A stretch of DNA of 64,000 bases from JAAZKI01 sp012799905 (GCA_050949415.1 JBMNFR010000011.1:62001-126000); one strand, 5' to 3'; positions 54,347-63,654 are shown, numbered from the stretch's first letter. Numbers and translations: made by a program. The notes: generated by a model from the sequence alone, not told the origin.

Positions 54347-55417
54347 ATGAAGCAATTATATAAGGTTAAAATCAGCAGCGGCCTCGGCTATGAGTGCGTT
54401 GCTGAAACGGATTTGCAGTTACAGGAAGAAGAAACCGTCGTCGTTCGTTGCGAACGGTATATTGACTGTGGTGTGATTACGGAGGTGATTGGAGAGCCTG
54501 TTGACAGCGACGAGGCCCTGGAACAAGCTCGTTCGCAGAACAATCGGGGGCGCCGCATCGAGGGGCAGAAACTTCCGCAGGTGGTGCGTCGCGCCGCCGA
54601 TGATGATGTCCGCCAAGTCAAGGACAACGAAGTCCAGGCAAGCGAAGCGCATGTAACTGCGATGGCGCGGATTCGGGCGCATAACCTGGAGATGAAGTTG
54701 ATTCATACTCACTATGCCTTGGATCGGAAACTGCTGGTTTTCCAGTTTTCAGCAGAAGGGCGGGTGGATTTTCGGGAATTGCTGCGCGACTTGTCAGCGT
54801 TGTTTCGAGTTCGGGTGGAGCTTTTGCAAATTGGCGTTCGTGACGAAGCAGCGGTGCTGGGCGGCATTGGCTCCTGTGGTCGGCCATACTGCTGCGCCTG
54901 TTTTCTGACCGGATTCAACAGCATTAACGTCAAAATGGCGAAGCAGCAGGGTCTGTCTCTGAATCCGCAGAATATCTCTGGCGCTTGCGGGCGTCTGAAG
55001 TGCTGCTTGCAGTTCGAGGCCGAAGCTTATCGGGCTGCGGCCCAGGAGCAGCGCCAGCAGAAGTTGGCAGAGGAAAGCGCCGCTGCGGCTGCTGACGGCG
55101 GCGAGGAAGAGGCTGGCAGTGATGACGTCGCCCAAAACGCCGCCTCAGGAGGTTCCCGAACAGAAGGGAACGCTGGCGGTCGGTCGGCTAATGCTGGTCG
55201 CGGCCAACAGCGCGGCGAAGGGCAGGGGCGTCGGCAGGAGCGGGGCCGCCGCGGCAACGCCCAGGGACGCGGCCAGCAGGGAGGACGCCAAGGCAGTGGT
55301 CAGTATCGTCAGGGCGGCAATTCAAACCAGAACCGTCAATCAGGACGAAATCAGGGCCAGGGGCCGCGTCCTCCGCGTCAGACGCCACCGCCAACGCCGT
55401 CGTCAGGGCAGGAGTAA
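54347..55417 (+). CDS. PSP1/RicT-family protein with RG-rich tail
   Basis: 356 aa. The PSP1 domain (about 1-225) has the cluster-binding region with GSCGRPYCCACFL and CGRLKCCLQFE, and the LLQIGVRDEAAVLGGIG block. In Bacillus RicT belongs to the [4Fe-4S] Y-complex that affects mRNA processing by RNase Y. Here about 120 C-terminal residues (235-356) are low-complexity, first Ala/Glu, then Gly-Arg-Gln-rich (many RGG/GRGQQ-like repeats), and end with a Pro-rich stretch. Such tails bind RNA in other proteins. It is probably monocistronic. Confidence 0.92.
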   Translation: MKQLYKVKISSGLGYECVAETDLQLQEEETVVVRCERYIDCGVITEVIGEPVDSDEALEQARSQNNRGRRIEGQKLPQVVRRAADDDVRQVKDNEVQASEAHVTAMARIRAHNLEMKLIHTHYALDRKLLVFQFSAEGRVDFRELLRDLSALFRVRVELLQIGVRDEAAVLGGIGSCGRPYCCACFLTGFNSINVKMAKQQGLSLNPQNISGACGRLKCCLQFEAEAYRAAAQEQRQQKLAEESAAAAADGGEEEAGSDDVAQNAASGGSRTEGNAGGRSANAGRGQQRGEGQGRRQERGRRGNAQGRGQQGGRQGSGQYRQGGNSNQNRQSGRNQGQGPRPPRQTPPPTPSSGQE

Positions 55418-55616
55418 ATGCCCGGGGCGGTTTGACGGCCCGTTTGCTTAGGGTGGATTGCCGTCCACAACTTATTTTTTCGCAAATTCAAGAAAAACCC
55501 AATTGAAGCTTGAATTACATACGGCAGGCTGAAGCCGTCCACATCGTCCACACTGTCCACTATGTCCACACGGCCTGGAGGGCGATACATAAACGTCGCT
55601 GTGGCCAATTCCGAAA
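55418..55616. repeat. Intergenic with a short inverted AGTGGAC-type heptamer run
   Basis: 55536-55572 reads as GTCCACA-type heptamers (reverse complement of the AGTGGAC unit), followed by GGAGGGCGATACATAAACG, which matches a phrase in the palindromic element near 35980. TACATACGGCAGGCTGAAGCC upstream resembles 36154-36180. The gap therefore looks like a mosaic of decayed repeats. Confidence 0.6.
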
Positions 55617-55631
55617 GTGAAATTTCTGGCC

Positions 55632-57644
55632 ATGCATCCAGAACAACCATCCATTCAAGCGTCGGAAAGGCGAGCTGCGCGGCTTCTGCGATTTTATCTT
55701 GGCGCCGTGGTCTTCATTTTGCCGTTTAAGTTCGGCGGTTTTGTCACCAATGGCGAGCAGGCGCATTTTCCTCTTGATATCTGGGAATGGCTTTTTTTCA
55801 CTTGCCTGCCGAGTTATCTAGTGCCGGTTTTGTGCGGCATTGGCCTGGTGGCGGCGGCATTGATTCATCCACGACCACGGCGCGATTGCGGCCTGCTGGC
55901 GCCGTTGGTCTGGAGCCTGCCGCTGCTTGCTGGCGCGGTCGGACTGCTGCGGACGACGGAGCGCGATTACGCCTGGCAGTGGTACGGCCATTTTGCTGGG
56001 GTCGCAGCCATGGCCTGGACCGCCTGGTGGTGCCGCGCCTCAGACCGGAAAATCGTCCCTGTTCTGCTTAATTGTCTGACGGCTGCGGCGCTCATCGTTG
56101 CCTTGCATGGCTGGCGCCAGCATTTTGGCGGATTGGCTGCGATGCAGGAGAATATGGAGGTTTTTTCGGCTGAGCAAGGCGTGCAGGTGCAGGAGGTCGT
56201 GAAGCAGAAGATGGCGCAGACGCGCAGCTACGGCACGTTCGTCGACCCGAATGTCTATGCCGCCCATCTTCTTTTATGCTTTCCCTTGGCATTGCTGGTG
56301 TTGCGTTCCTGGGCTCTCCGCTTCACACCGCAACGGTTGAGCCTGGCGCTCTTCGTGGGCGGCGGGGTGGTTCTTTTTGGCGGCGCCTTGTTTTGGAGCG
56401 GCAGCCGCGGCGCTGCCATCGGCTTGGCCGCCGGTCTTGGCCTGGCGGTCTGGCATTGGCCGCGGCTGCGGGAATGGCGTTGGCATGGGCTGTTGCCTGC
56501 CCTGGCTGTCCTGCTGGCTCTGGCGGCGTTCGCGGTGCTGGCGCGTCAGCAGAGCCGTGACGGCTTGAAGTCGGCTTCGGCCCGGCTTGAATATTATCGA
56601 GTCGCCGTCCAGCTGGCCCGTCAATTCCCCATCACCGGCGCTGGGCTGGGAGAATTCTTCCCCTGGTATATGCGCCTGAAGCCGCTGTTGGCAGAGGAAA
56701 CCCGGGACCCCCATAACCTCTTGCTGTCCATGACCTCGCAATGCGGACTGATGGGTATGCTGGCTGCTCTGGCGATTATCGGGTTGCCGTTTTATCTGGC
56801 CTGGCGGCCGCTTTCCGACCGGCGTCATCTTGCCTTGCGGACTGCCGCATGCGCCGGCGCTGGCGCTTGGGGGGTGCACGCTTTGTTCCAGTTTAACGAA
56901 CTTATCCCGGCCACGGCCTGTCTAGTTCCAGTGGTAGGCCTGATGGCGCTTTGCAATCCATCGCCGGAAGAACCGCTGACAAACAGCGCCGACGATGCGG
57001 CAAGTGACGCGGTTGTCGCTGGGTCTCTGGTGCCGGTCTGGCTGCGTGTGGTTCTGGTTTTGGGCGGGTGCCTGGCTTGCCTGCCGATTGGCCGCGTGCC
57101 CGGCGAGCGGCTTCTCCAAATTGTCAGCTCCAAGAGAGATTTGCATCCGGAAGAAGCTGTCGCCATGCTGCGAGAGGCGAGCCGGCGTTTGCCGCGTTCG
57201 CCAGCACCGCCCAGGATGCTTGCCGAGATCGGTCTGGCGCTTCGACAGTTAGATGTCGCCGTGGAAGGCGCCGAGGAAATGACCCGGCGTACGCCGCATC
57301 GCGCTGCCGCGCATCTGCGGTTGGCGCGCCTGCGCATCCTGCGCGGCGAATGGGAACTCGCCGAAACAGCCCTGGATCAAGCCACGCTCTGGTATCCTGG
57401 CGATGGCGACGTCTATATGCTCCGGGCGCTGGCCAGCGTCTCCCGAACCGAGCCGTCCTTTCAACAGCGCTTGCAGTGGTGGGATATGACAATGGCTGCC
57501 CGGGGCGTTGCCAAAGAGTATGGCGACAAGGTGGCGGTCAGCATCGTCAGCCCGGATTCCATCCTTTTGAGAGATTTGTTCAATACCGTGCCGTTGACGT
57601 ATCCTGACGGCCGCGCTATCCTTTTTGTCAAAGAAGGTGAATAA
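55632..57644 (+). CDS. O-antigen ligase-like membrane protein with C-terminal TPR region
   Basis: About 670 aa from the ATG at 55632; a GTG at 55617 is an alternative, and neither has a clear RBS. About twelve membrane helices (residues 20-465) contain the Wzy_C/O-antigen-ligase blocks: FVDPNVYAAHLLLCFPLAL, FWSGSRGAAIGLAAG, the long periplasmic loop with PITGAGLGEFFPWYMR, and DPHNLLLSMTSQCGLMG. The C-terminal 200 residues are helical repeats (TPR-like, e.g. APPRMLAEIGLALRQLDVAV). It probably ligates or polymerises surface glycans. Confidence 0.85.
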   Translation: MHPEQPSIQASERRAARLLRFYLGAVVFILPFKFGGFVTNGEQAHFPLDIWEWLFFTCLPSYLVPVLCGIGLVAAALIHPRPRRDCGLLAPLVWSLPLLAGAVGLLRTTERDYAWQWYGHFAGVAAMAWTAWWCRASDRKIVPVLLNCLTAAALIVALHGWRQHFGGLAAMQENMEVFSAEQGVQVQEVVKQKMAQTRSYGTFVDPNVYAAHLLLCFPLALLVLRSWALRFTPQRLSLALFVGGGVVLFGGALFWSGSRGAAIGLAAGLGLAVWHWPRLREWRWHGLLPALAVLLALAAFAVLARQQSRDGLKSASARLEYYRVAVQLARQFPITGAGLGEFFPWYMRLKPLLAEETRDPHNLLLSMTSQCGLMGMLAALAIIGLPFYLAWRPLSDRRHLALRTAACAGAGAWGVHALFQFNELIPATACLVPVVGLMALCNPSPEEPLTNSADDAASDAVVAGSLVPVWLRVVLVLGGCLACLPIGRVPGERLLQIVSSKRDLHPEEAVAMLREASRRLPRSPAPPRMLAEIGLALRQLDVAVEGAEEMTRRTPHRAAAHLRLARLRILRGEWELAETALDQATLWYPGDGDVYMLRALASVSRTEPSFQQRLQWWDMTMAARGVAKEYGDKVAVSIVSPDSILLRDLFNTVPLTYPDGRAILFVKEGE

Positions 57645-57683
57645 GCGCATGGCTTGACGCCAGCGCGAAGAGCGAGGACAGCA

Positions 57684-58316
57684 ATGAGCCAAGAGAATAA
57701 CATCGGCGTCGCAGTGGTTTTTTCCGGCCCCAGCGGCGTCGGCAAATCGACTGTATGCCGGCATTTGACTAGCCTGCTGCCGGGATTTCATTTTTCCGTG
57801 TCCTGCACCACCCGTGCGCCGCGGCCCGGCGAAGTCGACGGGCGTGAGTACTATTTTCTGAGCCGGGAGGAATTTTTGACTCGGCAGGCGGCCGGGGAAT
57901 TCCTGGAATACGCGGAGGTGCACGGAAATTATTATGGCACGCTGCGCCAGGAATTGGAGCCGCGGGTCTTGGCGGGAGAAGACGTGGTTCTTGACATTGA
58001 TGTCCAAGGGGCGCGGCTCACTCGCCAGGCGCTGGCAGGAAAGCCGGATTTGGCGGCAGCTCTGCTGCTCGTCTTCCTGGCGCCGCCGTCCATGGCGGAA
58101 CTAGAACGCCGGTTGCGCGGTCGAAAAACGGAAACCGAGGACGCCATCCAGCGCCGCTTGGCCAATGCCGCCCGGGAAATGACCGCTTGGCGCGAGTATG
58201 ATTATGTGATTGTCAACGATGAAGCGCTGGTCGCGGCGGAAAAACTCGCCGCCATTGTGCGCGCCGCCCATTGCCGTTGCGCCCTTATGCGAAAGGAGCC
58301 CTGGAACAATGCGTAA
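57684..58316 (+). CDS. gmk: Guanylate kinase
   Basis: About 210 aa from the ATG at 57684 (GAGGA 6 nt upstream). The P-loop FSGPSGVGKSTVCRHL, the GMP-binding SVSCTTRAPRPGEVDGREYYF, and VVLDIDVQGA plus the lid region RRLRGRKTETEDAIQRRL are all canonical. It phosphorylates GMP to GDP in the cytoplasm. Its stop overlaps the start of coaC, a common gene pairing (gmk-coaBC). Confidence 0.97.
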   Translation: MSQENNIGVAVVFSGPSGVGKSTVCRHLTSLLPGFHFSVSCTTRAPRPGEVDGREYYFLSREEFLTRQAAGEFLEYAEVHGNYYGTLRQELEPRVLAGEDVVLDIDVQGARLTRQALAGKPDLAAALLLVFLAPPSMAELERRLRGRKTETEDAIQRRLANAAREMTAWREYDYVIVNDEALVAAEKLAAIVRAAHCRCALMRKEPWNNA

Positions 58317-58902
58317 GACAGATAATGCACAGTTGGACACGAAACAGTCGCCGGAGAATCCATTGCTGGTCCTGGGGGTGACCGGCTCCATCGCGGCTTA
58401 CAAAGCCGCTGATTTGACCAGCAGATTGCGCCAGGCCGGACTGGGGGTTCAGGTAATCATGACCGCAGCCGCGCAAAAACTGGTCTGCCCGCAGACATTC
58501 TGCACCCTGTCGCGCCATCCGGTCATCACAGATTTGTGGACGATGCCGGACTGGCAGCCCGGCCACGTGGAACTGGCCATGCGGGCGTCAGCCCTGCTGG
58601 TCATGCCGGCAACGGCTAACATCATCGGGAAAATGGCGCACGGCATTGCCGATGATGCCTTGAGCACCTATTATTTGTCCCATGTCGGGCCAGTATATGT
58701 CGCTCCAGCCATGAATCCGCGGATGTGGGCAAACCCGGCCGTGCAAGATAATTGCCGGATTTTGACCGAACGCGGCGTGCATTTCATCGGCCCAGTCGCC
58801 GGGCCAGTGGCATGTGGCGAGGCTGGCCTCGGACGTATGGCAGCCGTCGACGAAATTTTTGCCGTCACGACGCGCGCCTTGAAGCCGTGCGCCGTGAAAT
58901 GA
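58309..58902 (+). CDS. coaC: Phosphopantothenoylcysteine decarboxylase (CoaC-type flavoprotein)
   Basis: About 197 aa from the ATG at 58309, overlapping gmk. The HFCD-fold motifs GVTGSIAAYKAADL, the active-site His in PGHVELAMRASALLVMPATANIIGKMAHG and the substrate-binding PAMNPRMW are present. It makes 4'-phosphopantetheine in CoA synthesis. The usual C-terminal CoaB synthetase domain is absent, since the protein ends after the decarboxylase domain. CoaB must be elsewhere in the genome or replaced. Confidence 0.93.
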   Translation: MRKTDNAQLDTKQSPENPLLVLGVTGSIAAYKAADLTSRLRQAGLGVQVIMTAAAQKLVCPQTFCTLSRHPVITDLWTMPDWQPGHVELAMRASALLVMPATANIIGKMAHGIADDALSTYYLSHVGPVYVAPAMNPRMWANPAVQDNCRILTERGVHFIGPVAGPVACGEAGLGRMAAVDEIFAVTTRALKPCAVK

Positions 58903-59066
58903 CAGCTGCGGGCGACCTGATTTGGTCAGACGTTGCCAGCAATCCCAAGGCGGCGTCCATCCAGGTGAGCAGAGCGCGCCTGGATTTCGTGCTGGCATCG
59001 CAGCAGGTCGGCGCTGGTTCTGGACAGGGGGAGTTGTTTTTTTGCGGATGGGCGATTATCGTATAA
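58899..59066 (+). CDS. Possible 55-aa open reading frame coupled to coaC
   Basis: An ATG overlapping the coaC stop (ATGA) opens a 55-codon frame. The product (starting MTAAGDLIWSDVASNPKAAS) matches nothing I know and has no membrane helix except a hydrophobic end. It may be translated by coupling or be chance. Confidence 0.25.
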   Translation: MTAAGDLIWSDVASNPKAASIQVSRARLDFVLASQQVGAGSGQGELFFCGWAIIV

Positions 59067-59145
59067 ACTTGTCTTTATATGGCCGCCTTTCTGATTGGCC
59101 CTTGGGCCATGCCATCATCTTTCCTATCGAACAATACCATACCTT

Positions 59146-59925
59146 ATGGATAATCTATTCCAGAAAAAGGACTTGCGGGTTACGGTCTTAGGTCGGAATC
59201 TGGACGACATCTTGCCCTTGATCCGCTTGCATCCGGTCACTTTGGTCGAGGAAGAGCCGGACCTGGTCATTTCGCACGGCGGTGACGGCTCATTGCTGGG
59301 CGCCGAGCTGCGTTTTCCAGGAATCCCGAAATGCCCAATTCGGGATCGTCGGCAAAATCCTAAATGCTCGAAGCATTCGGAAATGACTACTTTATCCAAG
59401 CTTTTCAATGGCGAATTGAAGAAAAGCTACCTGGAAAAGCTGGAGGCAGTCACGGAAGATGGCGATCGGCTGTGCGCCCTGAATGACATCGTCCTCACCC
59501 GCCAGTTCGCTTCCAGTGCTGTTCGCTATCGGATTTGGATTGACGGCGAGCTGTTCCGGGGCCAGGTGGTCGCGGATGGCTTGGTGGTGACGACGCCGTT
59601 CGGCAGCACCGGCTATTACCAGAGCATCACTCGCGGCAACATCCGCACCGGCATCGGCTTGGCCTTCAACAACGCTATGGACCTCCTCGGCCACACGGTT
59701 ATCCACGGTGAAGCGAAACTGACCATTCAGCTGCTGCGCGGGCCGGCTGTGATGGTGGCGGACAATAACCCGCGGCACATTGAACTGGACACCGGCGCCA
59801 TAATCCAGGTCTATGTCCTCCCCGAACGCACCCCTGTCTATGGCGTTGACGTGTTCCGTTGCCTTGAATGTTATCACCTCCGTAAAGACGGCGTGGTCGA
59901 TCCCTGCGCTGGCGCACGGCCCTGA
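59146..59925 (+). CDS. NAD(+)/NADH kinase family protein
   Basis: About 259 aa from the ATG at 59146. The signature loop SHGGDGSLLGAELRF (GGDG), ALNDIVLTR and DGLVVTTPFGSTGYYQSITRG are diagnostic. The segment after GGDG (FPGIPKCPIRDRRQNPK) replaces the usual P-x-x-GIN-x-G-x-LGF, so this is a divergent subfamily. It supplies NADP+. No clear RBS is visible. It lies between coaC and plsY on the same strand. Confidence 0.9.
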   Translation: MDNLFQKKDLRVTVLGRNLDDILPLIRLHPVTLVEEEPDLVISHGGDGSLLGAELRFPGIPKCPIRDRRQNPKCSKHSEMTTLSKLFNGELKKSYLEKLEAVTEDGDRLCALNDIVLTRQFASSAVRYRIWIDGELFRGQVVADGLVVTTPFGSTGYYQSITRGNIRTGIGLAFNNAMDLLGHTVIHGEAKLTIQLLRGPAVMVADNNPRHIELDTGAIIQVYVLPERTPVYGVDVFRCLECYHLRKDGVVDPCAGARP

Positions 59926-59993
59926 GCCGGCTCGACCGCGACCAATTACACAATTTTATTCATCATCCCTTATGCCATCAGGAAAGGGTCGCT

Positions 59994-60647
59994 ATGCCAC
60001 TATTGAACTTTATCTCCAGCGGCATCGTTGTTTTTCTGTTGTCGTATACGGTCGGCAGCATACCATGTGGCTTTTTGATCGGGAAATTCAATGGCCTGGA
60101 TATCCGCCATCATGGCAGCCACAACATCGGTGCGACCAATGTTCGCCGTACCCTGGGCAAAGACTGGGGCTTGGTTTGTTTTGTGCTGGATTTTCTTAAA
60201 GGGCTGCTGCCGGTCGTGTTGATCGGTCATGGTTTGGCAGCGGATTGGCAAGTCGGTTTCGGCTGGGGCGGCGTCATCGCCGCCATCGGTGCAGTGATCG
60301 GGCATGTCTTCCCCTGCTGGCTGAATTTTCATGGCGGCAAAGGGGTGGCGACCAGCCTGGGCGCGGTTCTGGGGGTGGCGTTCTGGCCGGTGGTGATCGG
60401 CGCCCTGATCTGGCTGACTGTTTTTTTCACGGTGCGCATTGTTTCGATTGCCAGCATGGCTGCCGCAGTGGGCATGGCGATCTCTTCACTGATTATGCTC
60501 CTGGCTGGCGCTAGCGGTATGCATTGGTCTATTCCCCTGCTGCTGTTCGCTATTGCGGCCCTGATCGTTGTTAGGCATAAGGACAATATCACCAGGCTCC
60601 GGGAAGGCCGAGAACATACATTCGTGAAAATCAAACCACAAAAATGA
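59994..60647 (+). CDS. plsY: Acyl-phosphate:glycerol-3-phosphate acyltransferase
   Basis: 217 aa with five membrane helices. The three PlsY blocks are present: SYTVGSIPCGFLIGKFNGLDIR followed by SHNIGATNVRRTLG, then HVFPCWLNFHGGKGVATSLG, and a C-terminal IVVRHKDNITRLREGREH. It starts membrane phospholipid synthesis by acylating glycerol-3-phosphate from acyl-phosphate. AGGAAAGG precedes the ATG. Confidence 0.97.
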   Translation: MPLLNFISSGIVVFLLSYTVGSIPCGFLIGKFNGLDIRHHGSHNIGATNVRRTLGKDWGLVCFVLDFLKGLLPVVLIGHGLAADWQVGFGWGGVIAAIGAVIGHVFPCWLNFHGGKGVATSLGAVLGVAFWPVVIGALIWLTVFFTVRIVSIASMAAAVGMAISSLIMLLAGASGMHWSIPLLLFAIAALIVVRHKDNITRLREGREHTFVKIKPQK

Positions 60648-60662
60648 CGCGAGGTGACTACG

Positions 60663-61349
60663 ATGCCGAGACATATCCTGACTTTGGCGACAGTGTTCCT
60701 GATGTTGACAGCCGGACTGGCCGGAGTGCCTGCCAAGGCACAGAATCGACCCGCGATTCCAGGTGCAACCACCTTGCCGGACGGTAATCTGCAGGTCGGA
60801 GATATCACTATCCGACGCGCGGCCGGTGAATTGGCCTTCCCAGCTAAAATCGTGCTCGAAGCCGGTCCCCTGGAAGTGATTATCGCCCACCCGCATGGAC
60901 GCCTGCACGAAACCCTGCTGGTGACAGAGGTGAAGGCATTGCAAATCCAGACGATGCTGTACCTGCTGGGAGCAGAAAATGGCCAGAGATTGCCAGAACC
61001 GGGCAAAAAGCAAGGCACCCTGGTGGATATCGACCTGGAGTGGGTAGACAGCAAGGGCGAAAAACAACGCCAACCAATCGAAAATTGGATTCTGGACCGA
61101 AGAACTGAAAAACCTATGCAGCGAATCGGCTGGACCTTCGTAGGCTCCATCATCCAGGAAGGGCAATTCCTGGCGGACGTTGAGGGCAACGTGGTGGTGA
61201 ATTACTCGGTGGGCTCGACCGTGCTGGATGTGCCAGACCCCGAGAGCCTGGAGGACGACACGCTGCATTCGGTGCACACGGAGCCTGTCCGCGCCGCAGG
61301 AGGCGCCGGCAAGGCAGTGACGGTGGTGTTTAAGCCGAGGCGGCAGTAG
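60663..61349 (+). CDS. YdjY-domain secreted protein
   Basis: About 228 aa from the ATG at 60663 (GAGGTG 5 nt upstream). A signal peptide (about 1-26, ILTLATVFLMLTAGLAGVPAKA) is followed by a domain with ELAFPAKIVLEAGPLEVIIAHPHGRLHETLL and the C-terminal SIIQEGQFLADVEGNVVVNYSV, which matches the YdjY family pattern. Function is unknown; common in Planctomycetota and Lentisphaerota. It follows plsY by 15 bp. Confidence 0.82.
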   Translation: MPRHILTLATVFLMLTAGLAGVPAKAQNRPAIPGATTLPDGNLQVGDITIRRAAGELAFPAKIVLEAGPLEVIIAHPHGRLHETLLVTEVKALQIQTMLYLLGAENGQRLPEPGKKQGTLVDIDLEWVDSKGEKQRQPIENWILDRRTEKPMQRIGWTFVGSIIQEGQFLADVEGNVVVNYSVGSTVLDVPDPESLEDDTLHSVHTEPVRAAGGAGKAVTVVFKPRRQ

Positions 61350-61408
61350 GAAGCCGACGTGCTGTCGATTCAATCAACTATATCGCATAAGACAGGATAG
61401 CGTGAAGT

Positions 61409-62641
61409 ATGGAATATGTATGCATTGAGCAGGGCGGTGTCGCCAGCGCGAAGGATTTCCTGGCGGCTGGAATCACCGCTGGCCTGAAACTCAGCGGCGC
61501 TCCGGATATGGCCTTGATTTACAGCCGCCGTCCGTGCGTGGCAGCCGGGGCGTTTACCAGCAATTTGTTCGCTGCCGCCCCCGTGATTTATGACCGCGGC
61601 ATCATTGCCGGCGGGCAGCCGGTTCGGGCAGTGCTGGTCAATAGCGGCAACGCCAATGCCTGTACTGGCGAACGCGGCCTGCGCGATGTCGAGGCCACCG
61701 TCGCACTCTTGGCTGATTTGCTTCAGATTCCGGAGCAGCAGGTGCTGGTGTCATCAACCGGCCGCATTGGCGTCCCCATGCCCATGGACGTGATTAAGGC
61801 TGGCGCCGCCAAGGCGGTGGACGCGTTGAGCGAACAGGGCAGCCAAGCCGCAGCAGAGGCGATTATGACGACCGACACCCGCCCGAAGCGCCTGGCCGTG
61901 GAACTCTCGCTCGGGGGCCGGCGCGTCGTCATCGGCGGCATGACCAAGGGGGCGGGTATGATTGCCCCTAAGTTGCGGATGCAGCCGCCGCAAGCGACTA
62001 TGCTGGCCTACATCACCACCGACGCCGCTATCGCCCCCGCTGCCCTGCATGCGGCACTGGCCGGCAGCTTAGACCAGAGCTTCAACCGCATTACTGTTGA
62101 TGGTGACACCAGCACGAATGACACGGTCATCGCCCTCGCCAACGGCGCTGCCGGCAATCCGGTGATTGAAGTGGATACGCCGGAATTTGAGGCCTTCAGC
62201 CGAGCCTTTGTCCATGTCCTCAGCACCCTGGCCCGTGAAATGGTACTTGACGGCGAAGGCGTCTCCCGTTTCGTTGAAATCAATGTCACCGGCGCCCCGA
62301 CAGATGAGGACGCACGGCGCTGCGCTGAGGCGATCGCTAACTCAGCCTTGTGCAAAACCGCCTGGTTCGGAGCAGACCCGAACTGGGGACGGATTCTCTG
62401 CGCCGCCGGCTACAGCGGCATTGCCTTTGACCCAATGCGAGTCAGCTTGTCCATGCAGGGCGCTCCCGTAGTCAAAAATGGCCTGGATGCAGGCACGCCC
62501 GAGTCGCAGCTGGCCGAGCTGGTCGCTGCTAAGGAACTTCGCATTGACCTTGATCTTGGTTCCGGCAGCGGGAAATTTACGGTCTGGACGTGTGATTTGA
62601 CCTACGAGTACGTCAAAATCAACGCGGATTACCATACCTGA
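61409..62641 (+). CDS. argJ: Bifunctional ornithine/glutamate N-acetyltransferase
   Basis: 410 aa, normal length. It catalyses the first and fifth steps of arginine synthesis. The start GGVASAKDFLAAGITAGLK is followed by NSGNANACTGERG, and the self-processing site is in KGAGMIAPKLRMQ...ATMLAYITTDA, with cleavage expected before the Thr of ATML to make alpha and beta chains. The C-terminal DPNWGRILCAAGYSG and FTVWTCDLTYEYVKINADY are canonical. No other arg genes are in the window. Confidence 0.97.
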   Translation: MEYVCIEQGGVASAKDFLAAGITAGLKLSGAPDMALIYSRRPCVAAGAFTSNLFAAAPVIYDRGIIAGGQPVRAVLVNSGNANACTGERGLRDVEATVALLADLLQIPEQQVLVSSTGRIGVPMPMDVIKAGAAKAVDALSEQGSQAAAEAIMTTDTRPKRLAVELSLGGRRVVIGGMTKGAGMIAPKLRMQPPQATMLAYITTDAAIAPAALHAALAGSLDQSFNRITVDGDTSTNDTVIALANGAAGNPVIEVDTPEFEAFSRAFVHVLSTLAREMVLDGEGVSRFVEINVTGAPTDEDARRCAEAIANSALCKTAWFGADPNWGRILCAAGYSGIAFDPMRVSLSMQGAPVVKNGLDAGTPESQLAELVAAKELRIDLDLGSGSGKFTVWTCDLTYEYVKINADYHT

Positions 62642-62694
62642 CACCTTGACCAGTGGAAGTCGCCGTCCCGTTGGTTCAGCTACAGGAGCCTCTG

Positions 62695-63654
62695 ATGCGT
62701 TTGAATATGGAACCGCGGCCGGTGCTGGCGATATGCCTGAATCCGGCTTGGCAGAAGATTCTGACCTTTCGTCTGCTCCGGCATGGCGAAGTCAATCGCG
62801 CTGCCGCGCTTAGTGAGTGCGGCGGCGGCAAAGGGGTGAACGTGGTTCGCACCCTGCGTCACCTGGGTCTGCCGGCTGCCGCCGCAGTTTTCCATGGCGG
62901 CGACAGTGGCCGGAAGCTGCTGGCGGAATTGACCGCCTCCGGAGTTGAGACACTGGCCGTAGCGACTGCTGGCCAGACCAGAACCTGCATGACTCTCATC
63001 AGCCAGGAAAATCGCGAGGTGACCGAGCTGATTGAGCCGTCAGCGCCAATTGCGCCGGCGGAAGTGGCGGCATTGCGGGGAATGCTTGACCGTGAGCTGG
63101 CTCGGTTTGGCGCCGTGACTCTGAGCGGTACTGTCCCGCCTGGCGTTGATGGCCAGTTTTATGCTGGCGTGGCAGCGCGGGCGCGAACCCTGGGAATACC
63201 CGTGGTGCTGGATGCCGTCAATGATATCCATGCCACCCTGCAAGCCGGTGTGACGGTACTGAAAATCAATGCCGCTGAACTGCGTGCGATTGCGCCGTCC
63301 AAAGACCTCCAGACAAGCGCTGAAAAAGTCCTGCAAGACTTCTCTGACGTGATGGCGGTCGCGGTTACGGACGGCCCCGCGCCAGCGTGGCTGTCTACCA
63401 GGAAGAAGACTTGGCGTTTGACTATTCCAGAATTGCCGGGGCCGCTGGTCAGCGCTATCGGTGGTGGCGATTGCGCTACCGCCATAATGGCTCGGAGACT
63501 GGCAGAAAAGCATGACCTAGAACAGCTGCCAGATATTTTCCGGGAAGCGCTCGCATGCGCTAGCGCCTCCTGCCTGACGGAAATCCCTTCCGTGTTTGAC
63601 CCCGCCATCGCCGCTGACTTGAAAGCGCGTGTCGTGGTAGAGTGCGTGAGCTGA
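62695..63654 (+). CDS. PfkB-family sugar kinase (1-phosphofructokinase/tagatose-6-phosphate kinase type)
   Basis: About 319 aa from the ATG at 62695 (AGGAG 6 nt upstream). The start LAICLNPAWQKILTF, then GGGKGVNVVRTLRHLG (sugar site), LSGTVPPGVDG and VLDAVNDIHATL follow the 1-phosphofructokinase layout. The ATP/catalytic signature is SAIGGGDCATAIMA, where most members have V-GAGD; the catalytic Asp is kept but the anion-hole Ala is Gly. It is the last gene of the run and is followed by the second heptamer element. Confidence 0.88.
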   Translation: MRLNMEPRPVLAICLNPAWQKILTFRLLRHGEVNRAAALSECGGGKGVNVVRTLRHLGLPAAAAVFHGGDSGRKLLAELTASGVETLAVATAGQTRTCMTLISQENREVTELIEPSAPIAPAEVAALRGMLDRELARFGAVTLSGTVPPGVDGQFYAGVAARARTLGIPVVLDAVNDIHATLQAGVTVLKINAAELRAIAPSKDLQTSAEKVLQDFSDVMAVAVTDGPAPAWLSTRKKTWRLTIPELPGPLVSAIGGGDCATAIMARRLAEKHDLEQLPDIFREALACASASCLTEIPSVFDPAIAADLKARVVVECVS

